This document shows, in pieces, positions 48,331 through 57,478 of a stretch of DNA of 64,000 nt. A program made the translations under genes and the position numbers. Position 1 is the stretch's first letter. Each line of letters starts with the position of its first letter. The notes beneath the pieces are model-generated. The model had not been told where the DNA came from, did no database searches, and worked only from the letters and a program-made list of their open reading frames with translations. Source of the DNA: Trichomonas vaginalis G3. Its lineage: Eukaryota > Parabasalia > Trichomonadida > Trichomonadidae. Location of the stretch: NCBI RefSeq assembly GCF_026262505.1, contig NC_067205.1, forward strand, positions 19,465,645 through 19,529,644. Direction: 5' to 3'.

Positions 48331-49828
48331 AAAGTGCTATTGGTTTTGTAAACTTCTTTGCTCTCAGTTCATCTGGACCGTCTCTGTCACCAGTATATTG
48401 TATTTGTACAGTACCAACAGTTGAAATACCACCCATAAAGTCTTCTGAGTCAGCAAATGGAATGCCAAGCCAAAAGTTTGAACGGTCTCCATTTGTATAT
48501 TGAGTTTTTTGACCTCCTGTATGAGTCCATACTTTCACATATGGCATAATAGAACTTTGCATTTCAGGGTTAATGGTCGTTGTGAAGTTGTTGTTAAAGT
48601 TCATAGCATCTAATGTCAAGTTGTATGACCTCATATCCTCAACTGTAGAATATTCTTCTCTTGGATAATATTTGCCATCTATGTTTATATGATATTTAAT
48701 ACCGGGGTTGTAGAAACAAGAATAGTCATTTATAGTTCGTCTGAACAGTACAAACATAGTATCTGCATGTTTCATTGCAGTTGTTAAAGCAATATCTGTT
48801 CTTGCACCTGGGTCAGCACTTTGGTTTCCAACTTCACCTGCAAAGTCTTTGACAGATATTTGGTGTATAGGGAACATAAGTGGAACTGCAATATATTTGG
48901 CAGCTAAAGCATTTGAAATATCTGGGTCCAACATATAGACTGCAAGTCTGCTTTCTATTCTCTTGCATTCAAACTTTTCGCATGTAAACTTAACTGGGTC
49001 CCAAGCAGTTCCAGCAGCATTGAAATAATAGTTTACTTCATTGTTGAAGTTTGAGAAACCAAAGTCTAAGTCAACTTTGTCTTTGCAAAAGTCACAGAAC
49101 TTGGCTCCACCAGTTCCAGCTACAGTAATGCTGAATGGGTCTTGTGTTGGTGCAATGACTAAGTTATTTTTGCTTGGAGTAAGTTCAATAGAAATTTTTC
49201 CTGCCCAGTTTGGCAAGTATCTTAAAAACCTGAAGATGAGGAAAGATGACAAAGGAACTCTAAGTTTCAGTTTTACTTTAGTGGCAGCAGTTCCATCTGA
49301 ACCAGAAAGGTTAACATAAACTCCTGGAACGTTAGGGTCAAGTCTTCTTATTTTCTCAATATTTGCATACTGGTCTGTTTGTTCTCTAGCTTGTGGTTGT
49401 ACTGAGTTTCTCAAAGCGAACCATTCATAGTTTGCCCATGTTACTGTTTGAACTAAGTCAGAGTTAGAATATATCTTATATCCCATGAAAACTTCTGGAG
49501 CATATTGGTATCCGACATAGAAAATTCCATTGCAACCTTTCTTGTCAGACAACTTGGCAGAAGGTTTTATTTCAATGTCTTGTTCCACGTATAAGAATGA
49601 GTTGTCAATAGAAATAATATGAAACCTGTCGCAAGCAATATCTACTGTTGTTGAAGAACCTTCTCCAAACTCACCTACGTTTACATAAGAAACAGCAGTT
49701 GTATATTCGTAAGTTCCAGGAACTATTTCTGACCTTCTAATGGCATTGTCGCATTCGTTATACCATTCGGAAACATTTCCGTTCATGGCATCCAAAACTG
49801 TTGGCGTTATATTCTGAGCGGCGTACAT
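48224..49828 (-). CDS. Major capsid protein candidate (double jelly-roll), 534 aa
   Basis: MYAAQNITPTVLDAMNGNVS at the start; IIPGTYEYTTAVS-like opening strands; PLSSFLIFRFLRYLPNWAGK about residue 195-215; VPLMFPIHQISVKDFAG near 320; and a Gly/Ala-rich C-terminus GAPQIGITTASIEQILAAGQ. Length, all-beta feel and place beside ATPase, helicase and minor-capsid genes fit the double jelly-roll major capsid protein that builds the Polinton virion. Only a structure or profile comparison would settle it. Open in B2, preceded by TCATATGAA. Confidence 0.75.
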   Translation of the reverse strand: MYAAQNITPTVLDAMNGNVSEWYNECDNAIRRSEIVPGTYEYTTAVSYVNVGEFGEGSSTTVDIACDRFHIISIDNSFLYVEQDIEIKPSAKLSDKKGCNGIFYVGYQYAPEVFMGYKIYSNSDLVQTVTWANYEWFALRNSVQPQAREQTDQYANIEKIRRLDPNVPGVYVNLSGSDGTAATKVKLKLRVPLSSFLIFRFLRYLPNWAGKISIELTPSKNNLVIAPTQDPFSITVAGTGGAKFCDFCKDKVDLDFGFSNFNNEVNYYFNAAGTAWDPVKFTCEKFECKRIESRLAVYMLDPDISNALAAKYIAVPLMFPIHQISVKDFAGEVGNQSADPGARTDIALTTAMKHADTMFVLFRRTINDYSCFYNPGIKYHINIDGKYYPREEYSTVEDMRSYNLTLDAMNFNNNFTTTINPEMQSSIMPYVKVWTHTGGQKTQYTNGDRSNFWLGIPFADSEDFMGGISTVGTVQIQYTGDRDGPDELRAKKFTKPIALFTEDALLKIRSMKPAGAPQIGITTASIEQILAAGQ

Positions 49829-49896
49829 TTCATATGGGTAAAAATATAGAATAGTTGGATTTATATATCATAATAGAACCCACTCGGACCAAGCTT

Positions 49897-52800
49897 TTAC
49901 TTTGTTCTACTCTTCTTCTTTGGTGTCGCTTTTGGTAACTTGCCCTCTGCTTCAAGTTGTTGCATCTTTGCCTCATGTTCACCTAGTATGTTGTAAATTT
50001 CACGTGTCCTTTTTGCCTTTGGGCTCTGGTCGCCCATCTCAGGTAACCTATATCCTAGAAAGATTTTGTCATAGTTTGTATTTGAGTCTTCGCGTATTGT
50101 TTGCATGACTCTTTCCTGAGTTTCCGGTTCAAGCTCTTCAAACAGAGCTTGTCCATATGGAATAAGCTCGTTTCCAAATATATGTTTTTGTAGCCATTCT
50201 GGTTTTCTTTCCATGTTACCAATAATATCTTTTGTGAATGGGAAAGCTTTTACCCAATGTTTCAGTCTTGCGTCATTTATTTCTGTAGTTGGTTTTATTT
50301 TGTCAAGGAACATGTTTTTCAATACTAACATTTCATTTGGTACTGTCCATTTGAGTTTTCTTAAATATTCATCCCTTCTCAGTTCATTGTCTGCAAAGTA
50401 AGTTTTTATGACATTTTGTAAACTTTCGTTTGCAAGGTCATGTACAATAGGTTCTCTTCCTTCTATCTCCCTAACTTTCTTTCTAAACTCTTCACCAAAT
50501 ATACCATCTCTATGGTTCTGTGTAGTTCTTTGAGATAAATGTTCTAGAACGTCAGGTGTTATATTTCCATCAGCCATGTTCATTTCATACTGGTCCAAAA
50601 TATCTGCATGTTTCATATCTTTCAATGGCATTAAAGCCGCGCTGAAAATACCAGCTATATCTGGTTCACCATTCACTTCCATTGCGTCTACAACTTCTTG
50701 GAATTGAGGTTGTAAGTTTATGAACCACCTATCCGGATTAGCTTTATGACCCCATCTCATTGTAGTTCCATAGTCTGCAGAAACAAAAGTAGGTTTGTTT
50801 CCATATTGGTTAGGTTCTGAATGAACTTTAAACAATGTTTCATTTCTATATGTTTTGGTGAAATTTAACCTTTTATTTTCACCGAGTTCAGCCAAAGATT
50901 GAACGTTATATGGTCGTAAGTAAAAAGGATTGTTGTATTTGCGTACACTTTCTTTCAGTTCTTCCATTCTATGCTGAATATTTTCATCTGATGTTGGAGT
51001 CTTTTGTATGTCGGTGAACATTTTTCGATATTCTTCTACTATGTCAGCCGAATTTTTCTTAGACTCTTGGAAAGATTCCATATTCTCCGCATACTCTTGT
51101 TGAGGGTCAAGATTTTTCGGCTGTTCCAAATCTTCATCTAGTTCTGTGAAGTTAGTTTCCAAAGGAGGGACTTGTTCGTTTCCTTCAGGCTCTTCTAGCT
51201 GTTGTTGCTGAACTATTTCTTCCATGTCTGGTTGTATCTGAACTTCTTCCTGTGGAGTTTCTTGTACCTCATCTGCTGGCATTTCATATATTCCGAGACC
51301 GTTTTTAACAAGTTCCCTATTTAAGCCATCCGCATTCATAACCCTTTCTTCTTTCGTTCCGTCTCTATTTTTTACGCGTTTCATGAAGATAGTTGAATTA
51401 TCATTTATCTCTGACACCAAATATCTCGGAGTAAATTCATCCATGTCATTTGGATGATATGCTATTAAATCATATCCCTTAGCGAGCTTGTATTTTCCAG
51501 GTTTGAAATTATATCCCATTTGGTGCTGAACCATAAAGCTAAATAGGTTCGGGTCAGTATTTCCTTCCTTGAACTTTCTAATAGCTTCTTTATATCTGTC
51601 ACTAAAGTCAAGAGTATCTGGGTAACCATAATTTTCCTTAAGCATTTTTAAGAATTCTTGGTTTCCTTGTTCTCTACTTCTTTTATGTCCTTGCTCTGTT
51701 TGTGGTGGTTGTGGTGCAGTGTTTTGAACTGTTGGTTGTTGTGCAGTGTTTTGAACTGTTGGTTGTGGTGCAGTGTTTTGAACTGTTGGTTGTTGTGCAG
51801 TGTTTTGAACTGTTGGTTGTTGTGCAGTGTTTTGAACTGTTGGTTGTTGTGTTGGTTGTTGTGTTGGTTTTGGTGCATGCCTGTGTCTGTGTCCATGTGA
51901 CGATGTAAATGTTTTAGGTAGTCCTGGTGCAGGTGCTTCTCTTGGAGGGTTTGGTGGTATATAAGTTCCACTAGCTAGTATATAAGTTCCACCAGCTGGT
52001 ATATAAGTTCCACCAGCTGGCACATATGTTCCATCTGCAGCATAATGTCCTACCTGACTTTTCGTTTTTAAGAAAGCATTTACTAGGTCTGTTTTGGTCT
52101 GTTGTAACTCTTTTTCTTGACTTTCCACAACAGTTGCTCTAACGGCGTCATAGGCACTTTGAACTGCCTGTCTCGTTGCTGCATCTGTTATTTTCGTCAT
52201 ATTTTGTGCTACTTCTCTTAACTCTTTGTCGAAACCTTCAGACTTCAGTTTCTTTCCAGATGAGAAGTCGTTCACTAGTTTCACCTTACTATGAAGAGCT
52301 TCGAAGGCGTTCTTAAAGTCAGCATTCATTAAAGCTTCATTTGAACTGTCTTCATCCGCTTGTATTTTTGTCCTTATTGACCCTATAAGTTGGGCTGCTT
52401 TAGCGTTGGCTTGGGCATCTAACCAGTCATTATTAGCTTTTATATATTCTGCGCTTTTCATTGCCTTTTGCATGGCTGCGTCGTTATTTTTACTTTCTTG
52501 TGCTAAGTTTTCATACTGTACGGTTTGGTTTTGCAACTGTAAAAGTTTTTCTGCCTTTACATTTGCTTCAACTTCTTTTTTATACTCATCGCTATCCATA
52601 TATGTCTTCAGGGCTTTTTGTTTTATTTCTTCATCTTTCAGTACTTTATATTGAGTAGTATGGTTTTTCAAATTTATAACATCTTGTTCCATTTTTGCTA
52701 CTTCTGCTGCTTTTTCTGACACTTTTTTCGCATATTCCTCTGTACTTAGTTCTTTCAGTTGTTCTTCTTTCTTCTTTTTCTCTACGTTTAACTCATTGAG

Positions 52801-53175
52801 TTTCTTTGTGTGTCTGTCATATTCTAGTTTCTTTTCGTTTTCACTTATTTGTTTCTGTATGTCTATGTTTGACTTTTTGACATATGTTATTTGATTTTTG
52901 AGTGAACTCAAATTCATTTGACTTTGAGGGTTATAAGCTGTTCCGTCTGCAGCTCCACCATAGCCTGCCATTTTCGCTAAAAGTGCCGCTCTTAAACCTC
53001 CACTCTGTGCACCAATAACTCGGTTTAAAAGCATAGGGTTGCTTGACATTTGTTGCAACATAGTGGGGTCATTCATAATTTGTTGTTGCAACTGTTGTTG
53101 TGGTGTTAGTTTTACTATTGGATGTTTCAATGCTCTCTTCCTCTTACGTATATTCTTACGTAGCTTACGTGGCAT
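49897..53175 (-). CDS. Large basic coiled-coil Polinton protein, 1092 aa, B2 copy
   Basis: Start at MPRKL because that ATG and its TCACTTAAA context are common to all three copies. Order: basic head of about 20 residues, Gln/Met-rich segment, coiled coil (80-380), three GGTYIPA-type repeats plus a variant, a PTVQNTAQQ repeat zone with five units, a folded C-terminal half with AGIFSAALMPLKDMKHADIL and KPEWLQKHIFGNELIPYGQA, and a basic end. No enzymatic motif is seen. Likely an internal virion or DNA-binding protein; inferred. Looks whole. Confidence 0.7.
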   Translation of the reverse strand: MPRKLRKNIRKRKRALKHPIVKLTPQQQLQQQIMNDPTMLQQMSSNPMLLNRVIGAQSGGLRAALLAKMAGYGGAADGTAYNPQSQMNLSSLKNQITYVKKSNIDIQKQISENEKKLEYDRHTKKLNELNVEKKKKEEQLKELSTEEYAKKVSEKAAEVAKMEQDVINLKNHTTQYKVLKDEEIKQKALKTYMDSDEYKKEVEANVKAEKLLQLQNQTVQYENLAQESKNNDAAMQKAMKSAEYIKANNDWLDAQANAKAAQLIGSIRTKIQADEDSSNEALMNADFKNAFEALHSKVKLVNDFSSGKKLKSEGFDKELREVAQNMTKITDAATRQAVQSAYDAVRATVVESQEKELQQTKTDLVNAFLKTKSQVGHYAADGTYVPAGGTYIPAGGTYILASGTYIPPNPPREAPAPGLPKTFTSSHGHRHRHAPKPTQQPTQQPTVQNTAQQPTVQNTAQQPTVQNTAPQPTVQNTAQQPTVQNTAPQPPQTEQGHKRSREQGNQEFLKMLKENYGYPDTLDFSDRYKEAIRKFKEGNTDPNLFSFMVQHQMGYNFKPGKYKLAKGYDLIAYHPNDMDEFTPRYLVSEINDNSTIFMKRVKNRDGTKEERVMNADGLNRELVKNGLGIYEMPADEVQETPQEEVQIQPDMEEIVQQQQLEEPEGNEQVPPLETNFTELDEDLEQPKNLDPQQEYAENMESFQESKKNSADIVEEYRKMFTDIQKTPTSDENIQHRMEELKESVRKYNNPFYLRPYNVQSLAELGENKRLNFTKTYRNETLFKVHSEPNQYGNKPTFVSADYGTTMRWGHKANPDRWFINLQPQFQEVVDAMEVNGEPDIAGIFSAALMPLKDMKHADILDQYEMNMADGNITPDVLEHLSQRTTQNHRDGIFGEEFRKKVREIEGREPIVHDLANESLQNVIKTYFADNELRRDEYLRKLKWTVPNEMLVLKNMFLDKIKPTTEINDARLKHWVKAFPFTKDIIGNMERKPEWLQKHIFGNELIPYGQALFEELEPETQERVMQTIREDSNTNYDKIFLGYRLPEMGDQSPKAKRTREIYNILGEHEAKMQQLEAEGKLPKATPKKKSRTK

Positions 53176-53325
53176 TTTAAGTGAAGTTAAAAAGCGGTTT
53201 TGACGGTTGTTTGTATGACACTTTTTGTTCAGCACAAAAAACTATCCGGTCAAAAGTGTTGTCAGTTTTGTAAAATAACCGTCCTATCTCCGTGCCTATG
53301 ACGAAGAAATCATGAAAATTCAAGA

Positions 53326-53527
53326 GGGTAGAAAAGAGGTTAGAAAAGAGGTTAGATCTAACCTTCTACCCTAAATTATATTTTTGGTCATTTACACTCA
53401 TTACGAAGAAGTCTTGACAAAACATGTACGTTCATGTTTGACAAAACATTTACGAAGAAATCATGACAAATTCAAGAGGGTAGAAAAGAGGTTAGAAAAG
53501 AGGTTAGATCTAACCTTCTACCCTAAA
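53326..53527. repeat. Dispersed palindromes, GGTTA flavour, two copies
   Basis: Units at 53326-53373 and 53478-53524, each GGGTAGAAAAGAGGTTAGA, GGTTAGATCTAACC and TTCTACCC, within a 145-bp direct duplication that also carries parts of the 25-bp minisatellite. B1 has GGTGA-flavour units at the matching place. Confidence 0.85.
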
Positions 53528-53693
53528 TTATATTTTTGGTCATTTACACTCATTACGAAGAAGTCTTGACAAAACATGTACGTTCATGTTTGACAAAACA
53601 TTTACGAAGAAGTCTTGACAAAACATTTACGAAGAAGTCTTGACAAAACATTTACGAAGAAGTCTTGACAAAACATGTACGTTCATGTTTGAC

Positions 53694-53868
53694 AAAACAT
53701 GAAAACATATATAATTTGTGAAAAGCGACACATTATATATAATGTTTTCGACCCAGAAGACTAACAATTTTTCCGAATAAAAACTTCATTTATTACTAAA
53801 CATCATCAGGGCTAGAAGGCACGAAGTGCCTGGAAGCCCCACTACCTTTTTTTTTTTTTTTTTTTTTT
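53694..53868 (-). repeat. Polinton B2 terminal inverted repeat with hairpin and poly-T end
   Basis: Reverse complement of 20915-21093 with small indels; hairpin at 53809-53839; ends CCCCACTACC followed by T22 (53847-53868). Confidence 0.9.
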
Positions 53869-54281
53869 GGTAATGACTAGATATATTATGCACTTTTGAA
53901 TTCATACATTTTTTGAAAAAATTGTATTTTCAAAAAAAGATGTTGTTTCAGTATGAACTTGAAGAGAAATTTTAAGGAAAATAAGTTTTGAACGCTTAGA
54001 TAGGGGTAAAATCAGACTTTATGAGGTATGTTGTATAATTATAGTTTGTGCTGTAATATGTCATGAGATCAGAATATGAAGGGAGTATATATGTGTTATT
54101 GTCACATGTATATATGTGAGGATAGCTCAGTAGAGTCTGTAAAATAGTTTAGTAGAAGAAAAAGTTATATAAAGAACAAAAAATTAAAAATAAACATTAT
54201 TAAGTGAAAACCAAAGTTTACCTATTTTATGTAAGTTTTTGTCTTTGTGGGTTGAGGTATATGACAAAAAAGATTGGATAA
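53869..54281. other. AT-rich host spacer, no gene seen
   Basis: Between the B2 terminus and the satellite. No open frame or RNA gene recognised. Confidence 0.6.
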
Positions 54282-55427
54282 TGCACTCTTGTCGGTCAAA
54301 CTTCCGCGTTCAAGTTATGAATGCGGAACATTGTTCCATTCTGGGAGACATGCAGAGGCAATGTCTCCCAGAATGAGACACTGCGACCGACAAGAGTGCA
54401 CAATACACTCTTGTCGGTCAAACTTCCGCGTTCAAGTTATCAATGCGGAACATTGTTCCATTCTGGGAGACATGCAGAGGCAATGTCTCCCAGAATGAGA
54501 CACTGCGACCGACAGAGTGCACAATACACTCTTGTCGGTCAAACTTCCGCGTTCAAGTTATCAATGCGGAACATTGTTCCATTCTGGGAGACATGCAGAG
54601 GCAATGTCTCCCAGAATGAGACACTGCGACCGACAGGAGTGCACAATACACTCTTGTCGGTCAAACTTCCGCGTTCAAGTTATCAATGCGGAACATTGTT
54701 CCATTCTGGGAGACATGCAGAGGCAATGTCTCCCAGAATGAGACACTGCGACCGACAGGAGTGCACAATACACTCTTGTCGGTCAAACTTCCGCGTTCAA
54801 GTTATCAATGCGGAACATTGTTCCATTCTGGGAGACATGCAGAGGCAATGTCTCCCAGAATGAGACACTGCGACCGACAGGAGTGCACAATACACTCTTG
54901 TCGGTCAAACTTCCGCGTTCAAGTTATCAATGCGGAACATTGTTCCATTCTGGGAGACATGCAGAGGCAATGTCTCCCAGAATGAGACACTGCGACCGAC
55001 AGGAGTGCACAATACACTCTTGTCGGTCAAACTTCCGCGTTCAAGTTATCAATGCGGAACATTGTTCCATTCTGGGAGACATGCAGAGGCAATGTCTCCC
55101 AGAATGAGACACTGCGACCGACAGGAGTGCACAATACACTCTTGTCGGTCAAACTTCCGCGTTCAAGTTATCAATGCGGAACATTGTTCCATTCTGGGAG
55201 ACATGCAGAGGCAATGTCTCCCAGAATGAGACACTGCGACCGACAGGAGTGCACAATACACTCTTGTCGGTCAAACTTCCGCGTTCAAGTTATCAATGCG
55301 GAACATTGTTCCATTCTGGGAGACATGCAGAGGCAATGTCTCCCAGAATGAGACACTGCGACCGACAGGAGTGCACAATACACTCTTGTCGGTCAAACTT
55401 CCGCGTTCAAGTTATCAATGCGGAACA
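54282..55427 (+). repeat. 122-bp cloverleaf-forming satellite, 9 units plus a partial
   Basis: Units begin near 54284, 54406, 54527, 54649, 54771, 54893, 55015, 55137, 55259 and 55381 (121-122 bp). The first unit is a perfect foldback: TGCACTCTTGTCGGTC (54282-54297) pairs with GACCGACAAGAGTGCA (54385-54400). Inside lie two more hairpins: TTCCGC/GCGGAA (54302-54307 with 54323-54328) and CATTCTGGGAGACAT/ATGTCTCCCAGAATG (54337-54351 with 54361-54375). Units 2-9 are almost identical to each other. The base composition is near balanced in an AT-rich neighbourhood. Not coding: the 122-bp period rotates the frame. Confidence 0.95.
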
Positions 55428-55478
55428 GTGTCTCATTCGAGGAGCCCTCGAAAAGAACCTCACATCGACTCTCTCTTT

Positions 55479-55558
55479 CCGGCATCTTTACCGCATAGAA
55501 AACTGCTCGTTCGCAACTTTGTGTGCAATCTAAGAGATGATTGCGGTAAAGATGCCGG
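55479..55558. repeat. 17-bp inverted repeat after the satellite
   Basis: CCGGCATCTTTACCGCA (55479-55495) and TGCGGTAAAGATGCCGG (55542-55558) enclose 46 bp. A smaller hairpin TCGAGG-AGC-CCTCGA is nearby at about 55437-55451. Together with the satellite this makes a 1.3-kb structured, GC-richer island. Confidence 0.85.
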
Positions 55559-55569
55559 GAAGATTGATG

Positions 55570-57071
55570 CTGCAGCCCCAGGCCGCACTCAGATTTCATC
55601 CCGCTACACAATTGTTCATCCAACAACTGTCATAGAGGTTGAAATTTTCGACCAGAAGTGAAACATATCATTTTTAAGACTGCGGCGCGCAAGCAAGTTT
55701 GAACCTTTCAAGGGTGATCAGTCCTTTACTCATTTCAAGACCTCTTGTTGCCTGATAAAACGATACTTCCTTCCTTGTGGGCCATTGAAAACCGCCCAAA
55801 CCGTCACAACTTGCTTCCTAAATTTTATTTGCGGAGTAATTATCATGCATATTTTATCGGATAATAATATCAAAGCTAAATTTCATATTATTTTTTAAAG
55901 ATATGCATTTTCTGTCTAAATTTATTTTTTCTGTTTCCAATTCACGGAATAATATTCTTACAAGCATATACATAGCTAATATATATCATTTTAATAATAA
56001 TAAAACCAAAATGATGTATTCTTCATATAGTTATTTAAAATTCGTTAACTAGAATTGTATTCAGAACGAGGCAAAGTTAGGAGATACATAAAAACCAATA
56101 ACTTGATAAGTGATACCTTTTTTCCTGATATATCTATATGTGTTAATGTCAAACACGATTTGGAAAAATTAATTCTTTAAATCGGCTTAAGAATAAGACC
56201 AACATCAAAAGCATGGCTAATAAATTAATAAATCAATGTTTAATTACCGATTCATGCATTTTTTTCAAAATTTCAAATTTCAAATTTTTGTTTCTCCAAA
56301 ATATTAATTGTTTCCACTAGATTAACAAATAAACAATAAATTGGATTAATGTAATGCCCAATCATTCATTTTAAATTTTAGATTTAAAACAATATTTTTC
56401 TCCATATTATTCTAACATGAATCGCTATGATATAAGAAATATATTTTCAATATTGAAATTGAAAAATTCTAAAATTTTTGAAATTCAATTTGAGTGTGAT
56501 GATCGATAACATATATTTTTTAATTAAAATCTTGTGTCGCTATCATATAAATATACTATTTCTAAATTAAAAATAGAAAAAAAGTACTATTTAATGATGA
56601 AATTGCAAATAATATCAATATATATATATTCATGCTGATATATTTTGGGAACAGATTGGCAATCACATAAATAGGATTGTGTTAGTTTGTCATGGATATA
56701 AAACAAATTTTCGAGCTAATTGAGCGAATTTAAATCACAAACACTTATATTTTCTATTACAAGGTATATTTGTAATATACAACCAGTAAATAGCTTTCTC
56801 TAACTTTTACCAGCTTAGATGATAGCAAATTAGATACGAATTTCATGACCCCTCACCAAATTCCACTAAAACATATACAAATAAAAGTACTAAGTGGGTA
56901 TCATCTAACCCTAGAATTATAGCTCCTAGGACTCATCCTAGATGGTAGTTCTGGAAAAACACCTGGTTTTTGGAGTTGCAAAAGTTAAAAATTGAGGGTA
57001 AAACAAATCAAATTCATTTTCCAAAGTTTTCAAGTCACAAAAAACACAAAGCATGTTTTAGACCATGGTTG
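55570..57071. other. AT-rich host spacer, no gene seen
   Basis: First 250 bp are of more balanced composition without a recognisable product; the rest is very AT-rich. Ends at the poly-A terminus of Polinton C. Confidence 0.6.
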
Positions 57072-57204
57072 AAAAAAAAAAAAAAAAAAAAAAGGTAGTG
57101 GGGCCTCCAGGCACTTCGTGCCCTCTAGCCCTGAAGATGTTTAGTATAATGAAGTTTTTTTTTTTCTTGGGATGAGCTTCCAGGCGCGTTGCGCCCTCTA
57201 GCCC
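57072..57204 (+). repeat. Polinton C terminus with two successive hairpins
   Basis: A22 (57072-57093), GGTAGTGGGGCCTCCAGGCA, first hairpin at 57101-57131 (AGGCAC-TTC-GTGCC core), a T-rich tract, then a second related hairpin at 57174-57204 with core GGCGC-GTT-GCGCC inside GAGCTTCC and TCTAGCCC. After the first 60 bp the sequence departs from B1/B2 until about 57365. Confidence 0.85.
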
Positions 57205-57478
57205 ATAAAAAATTTCTGAGGACGAGCCAGCCGTTGACTTTTTTGTAGAGCACTCAAAATAGTATAACTTTGTCCGGACAAGTAAGGGTCTATCGTCGCT
57301 ACAGGAAAAGTTACCGGCGTTCCAAGGAAGTATACTTTGAGAAGCCTTTCCCCCCTTATAGAATGAGATCGGACGGTTATTTTACAAAACTGACAACACT
57401 TTGACCGAGTAGTTTTTTGTGCTGAACAAAAGTGTCATATAAACATCTGTCAAAAACCGCTTTTTAACTTCACTTAAA
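57205..57478 (+). other. Unique end region of Polinton C
   Basis: About 160 bp without a match in B1/B2, then from about 57370 a stretch shared with B2 (GACGGTTATTTTACAAAACT, mirrored near 53260) leading to the TCACTTAAA start context at 57470. Confidence 0.6.

Larger units (their letters stand above)
31084..53868 (-). mobile_element. Polinton B2, nearly complete, opposite orientation to B1
   Basis: Right terminus is at 53846 plus T22. Reading leftwards: large basic protein, capsid, accessory genes, minor-capsid candidate, helicase, 139-aa protein, packaging ATPase, 313-aa cassette, a dense middle block with a family B polymerase, a membrane-active-type small protein, integrase, fibre and a second minor-capsid candidate. 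At 22.8 kb it is within the usual Polinton range; the other terminus would fall in or beyond the N gap. The ATPase-to-terminus half looks almost whole; the integrase/fibre/polymerase half has several breaks. Confidence 0.85.

Noticed and set aside
20915-53868. Target-site duplication flanking B1 and B2
   Set aside because: CGATTG before the left poly-A and GGTAAT after the right poly-T do not match, as expected if the two ends belong to different elements.
54302-54328. tRNA-like T-arm (GTTCAAGTT loop) in the satellite unit
   Set aside because: Stem lengths and overall layout do not fit a tRNA, and no acceptor stem or anticodon arm of the right size is present.
54321-55351. Series of 99-180 aa open frames through the satellite
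   Set aside because: They arise because the 122-bp unit shifts frame each time and has few stops; all encode the same three-frame translation of the repeat.
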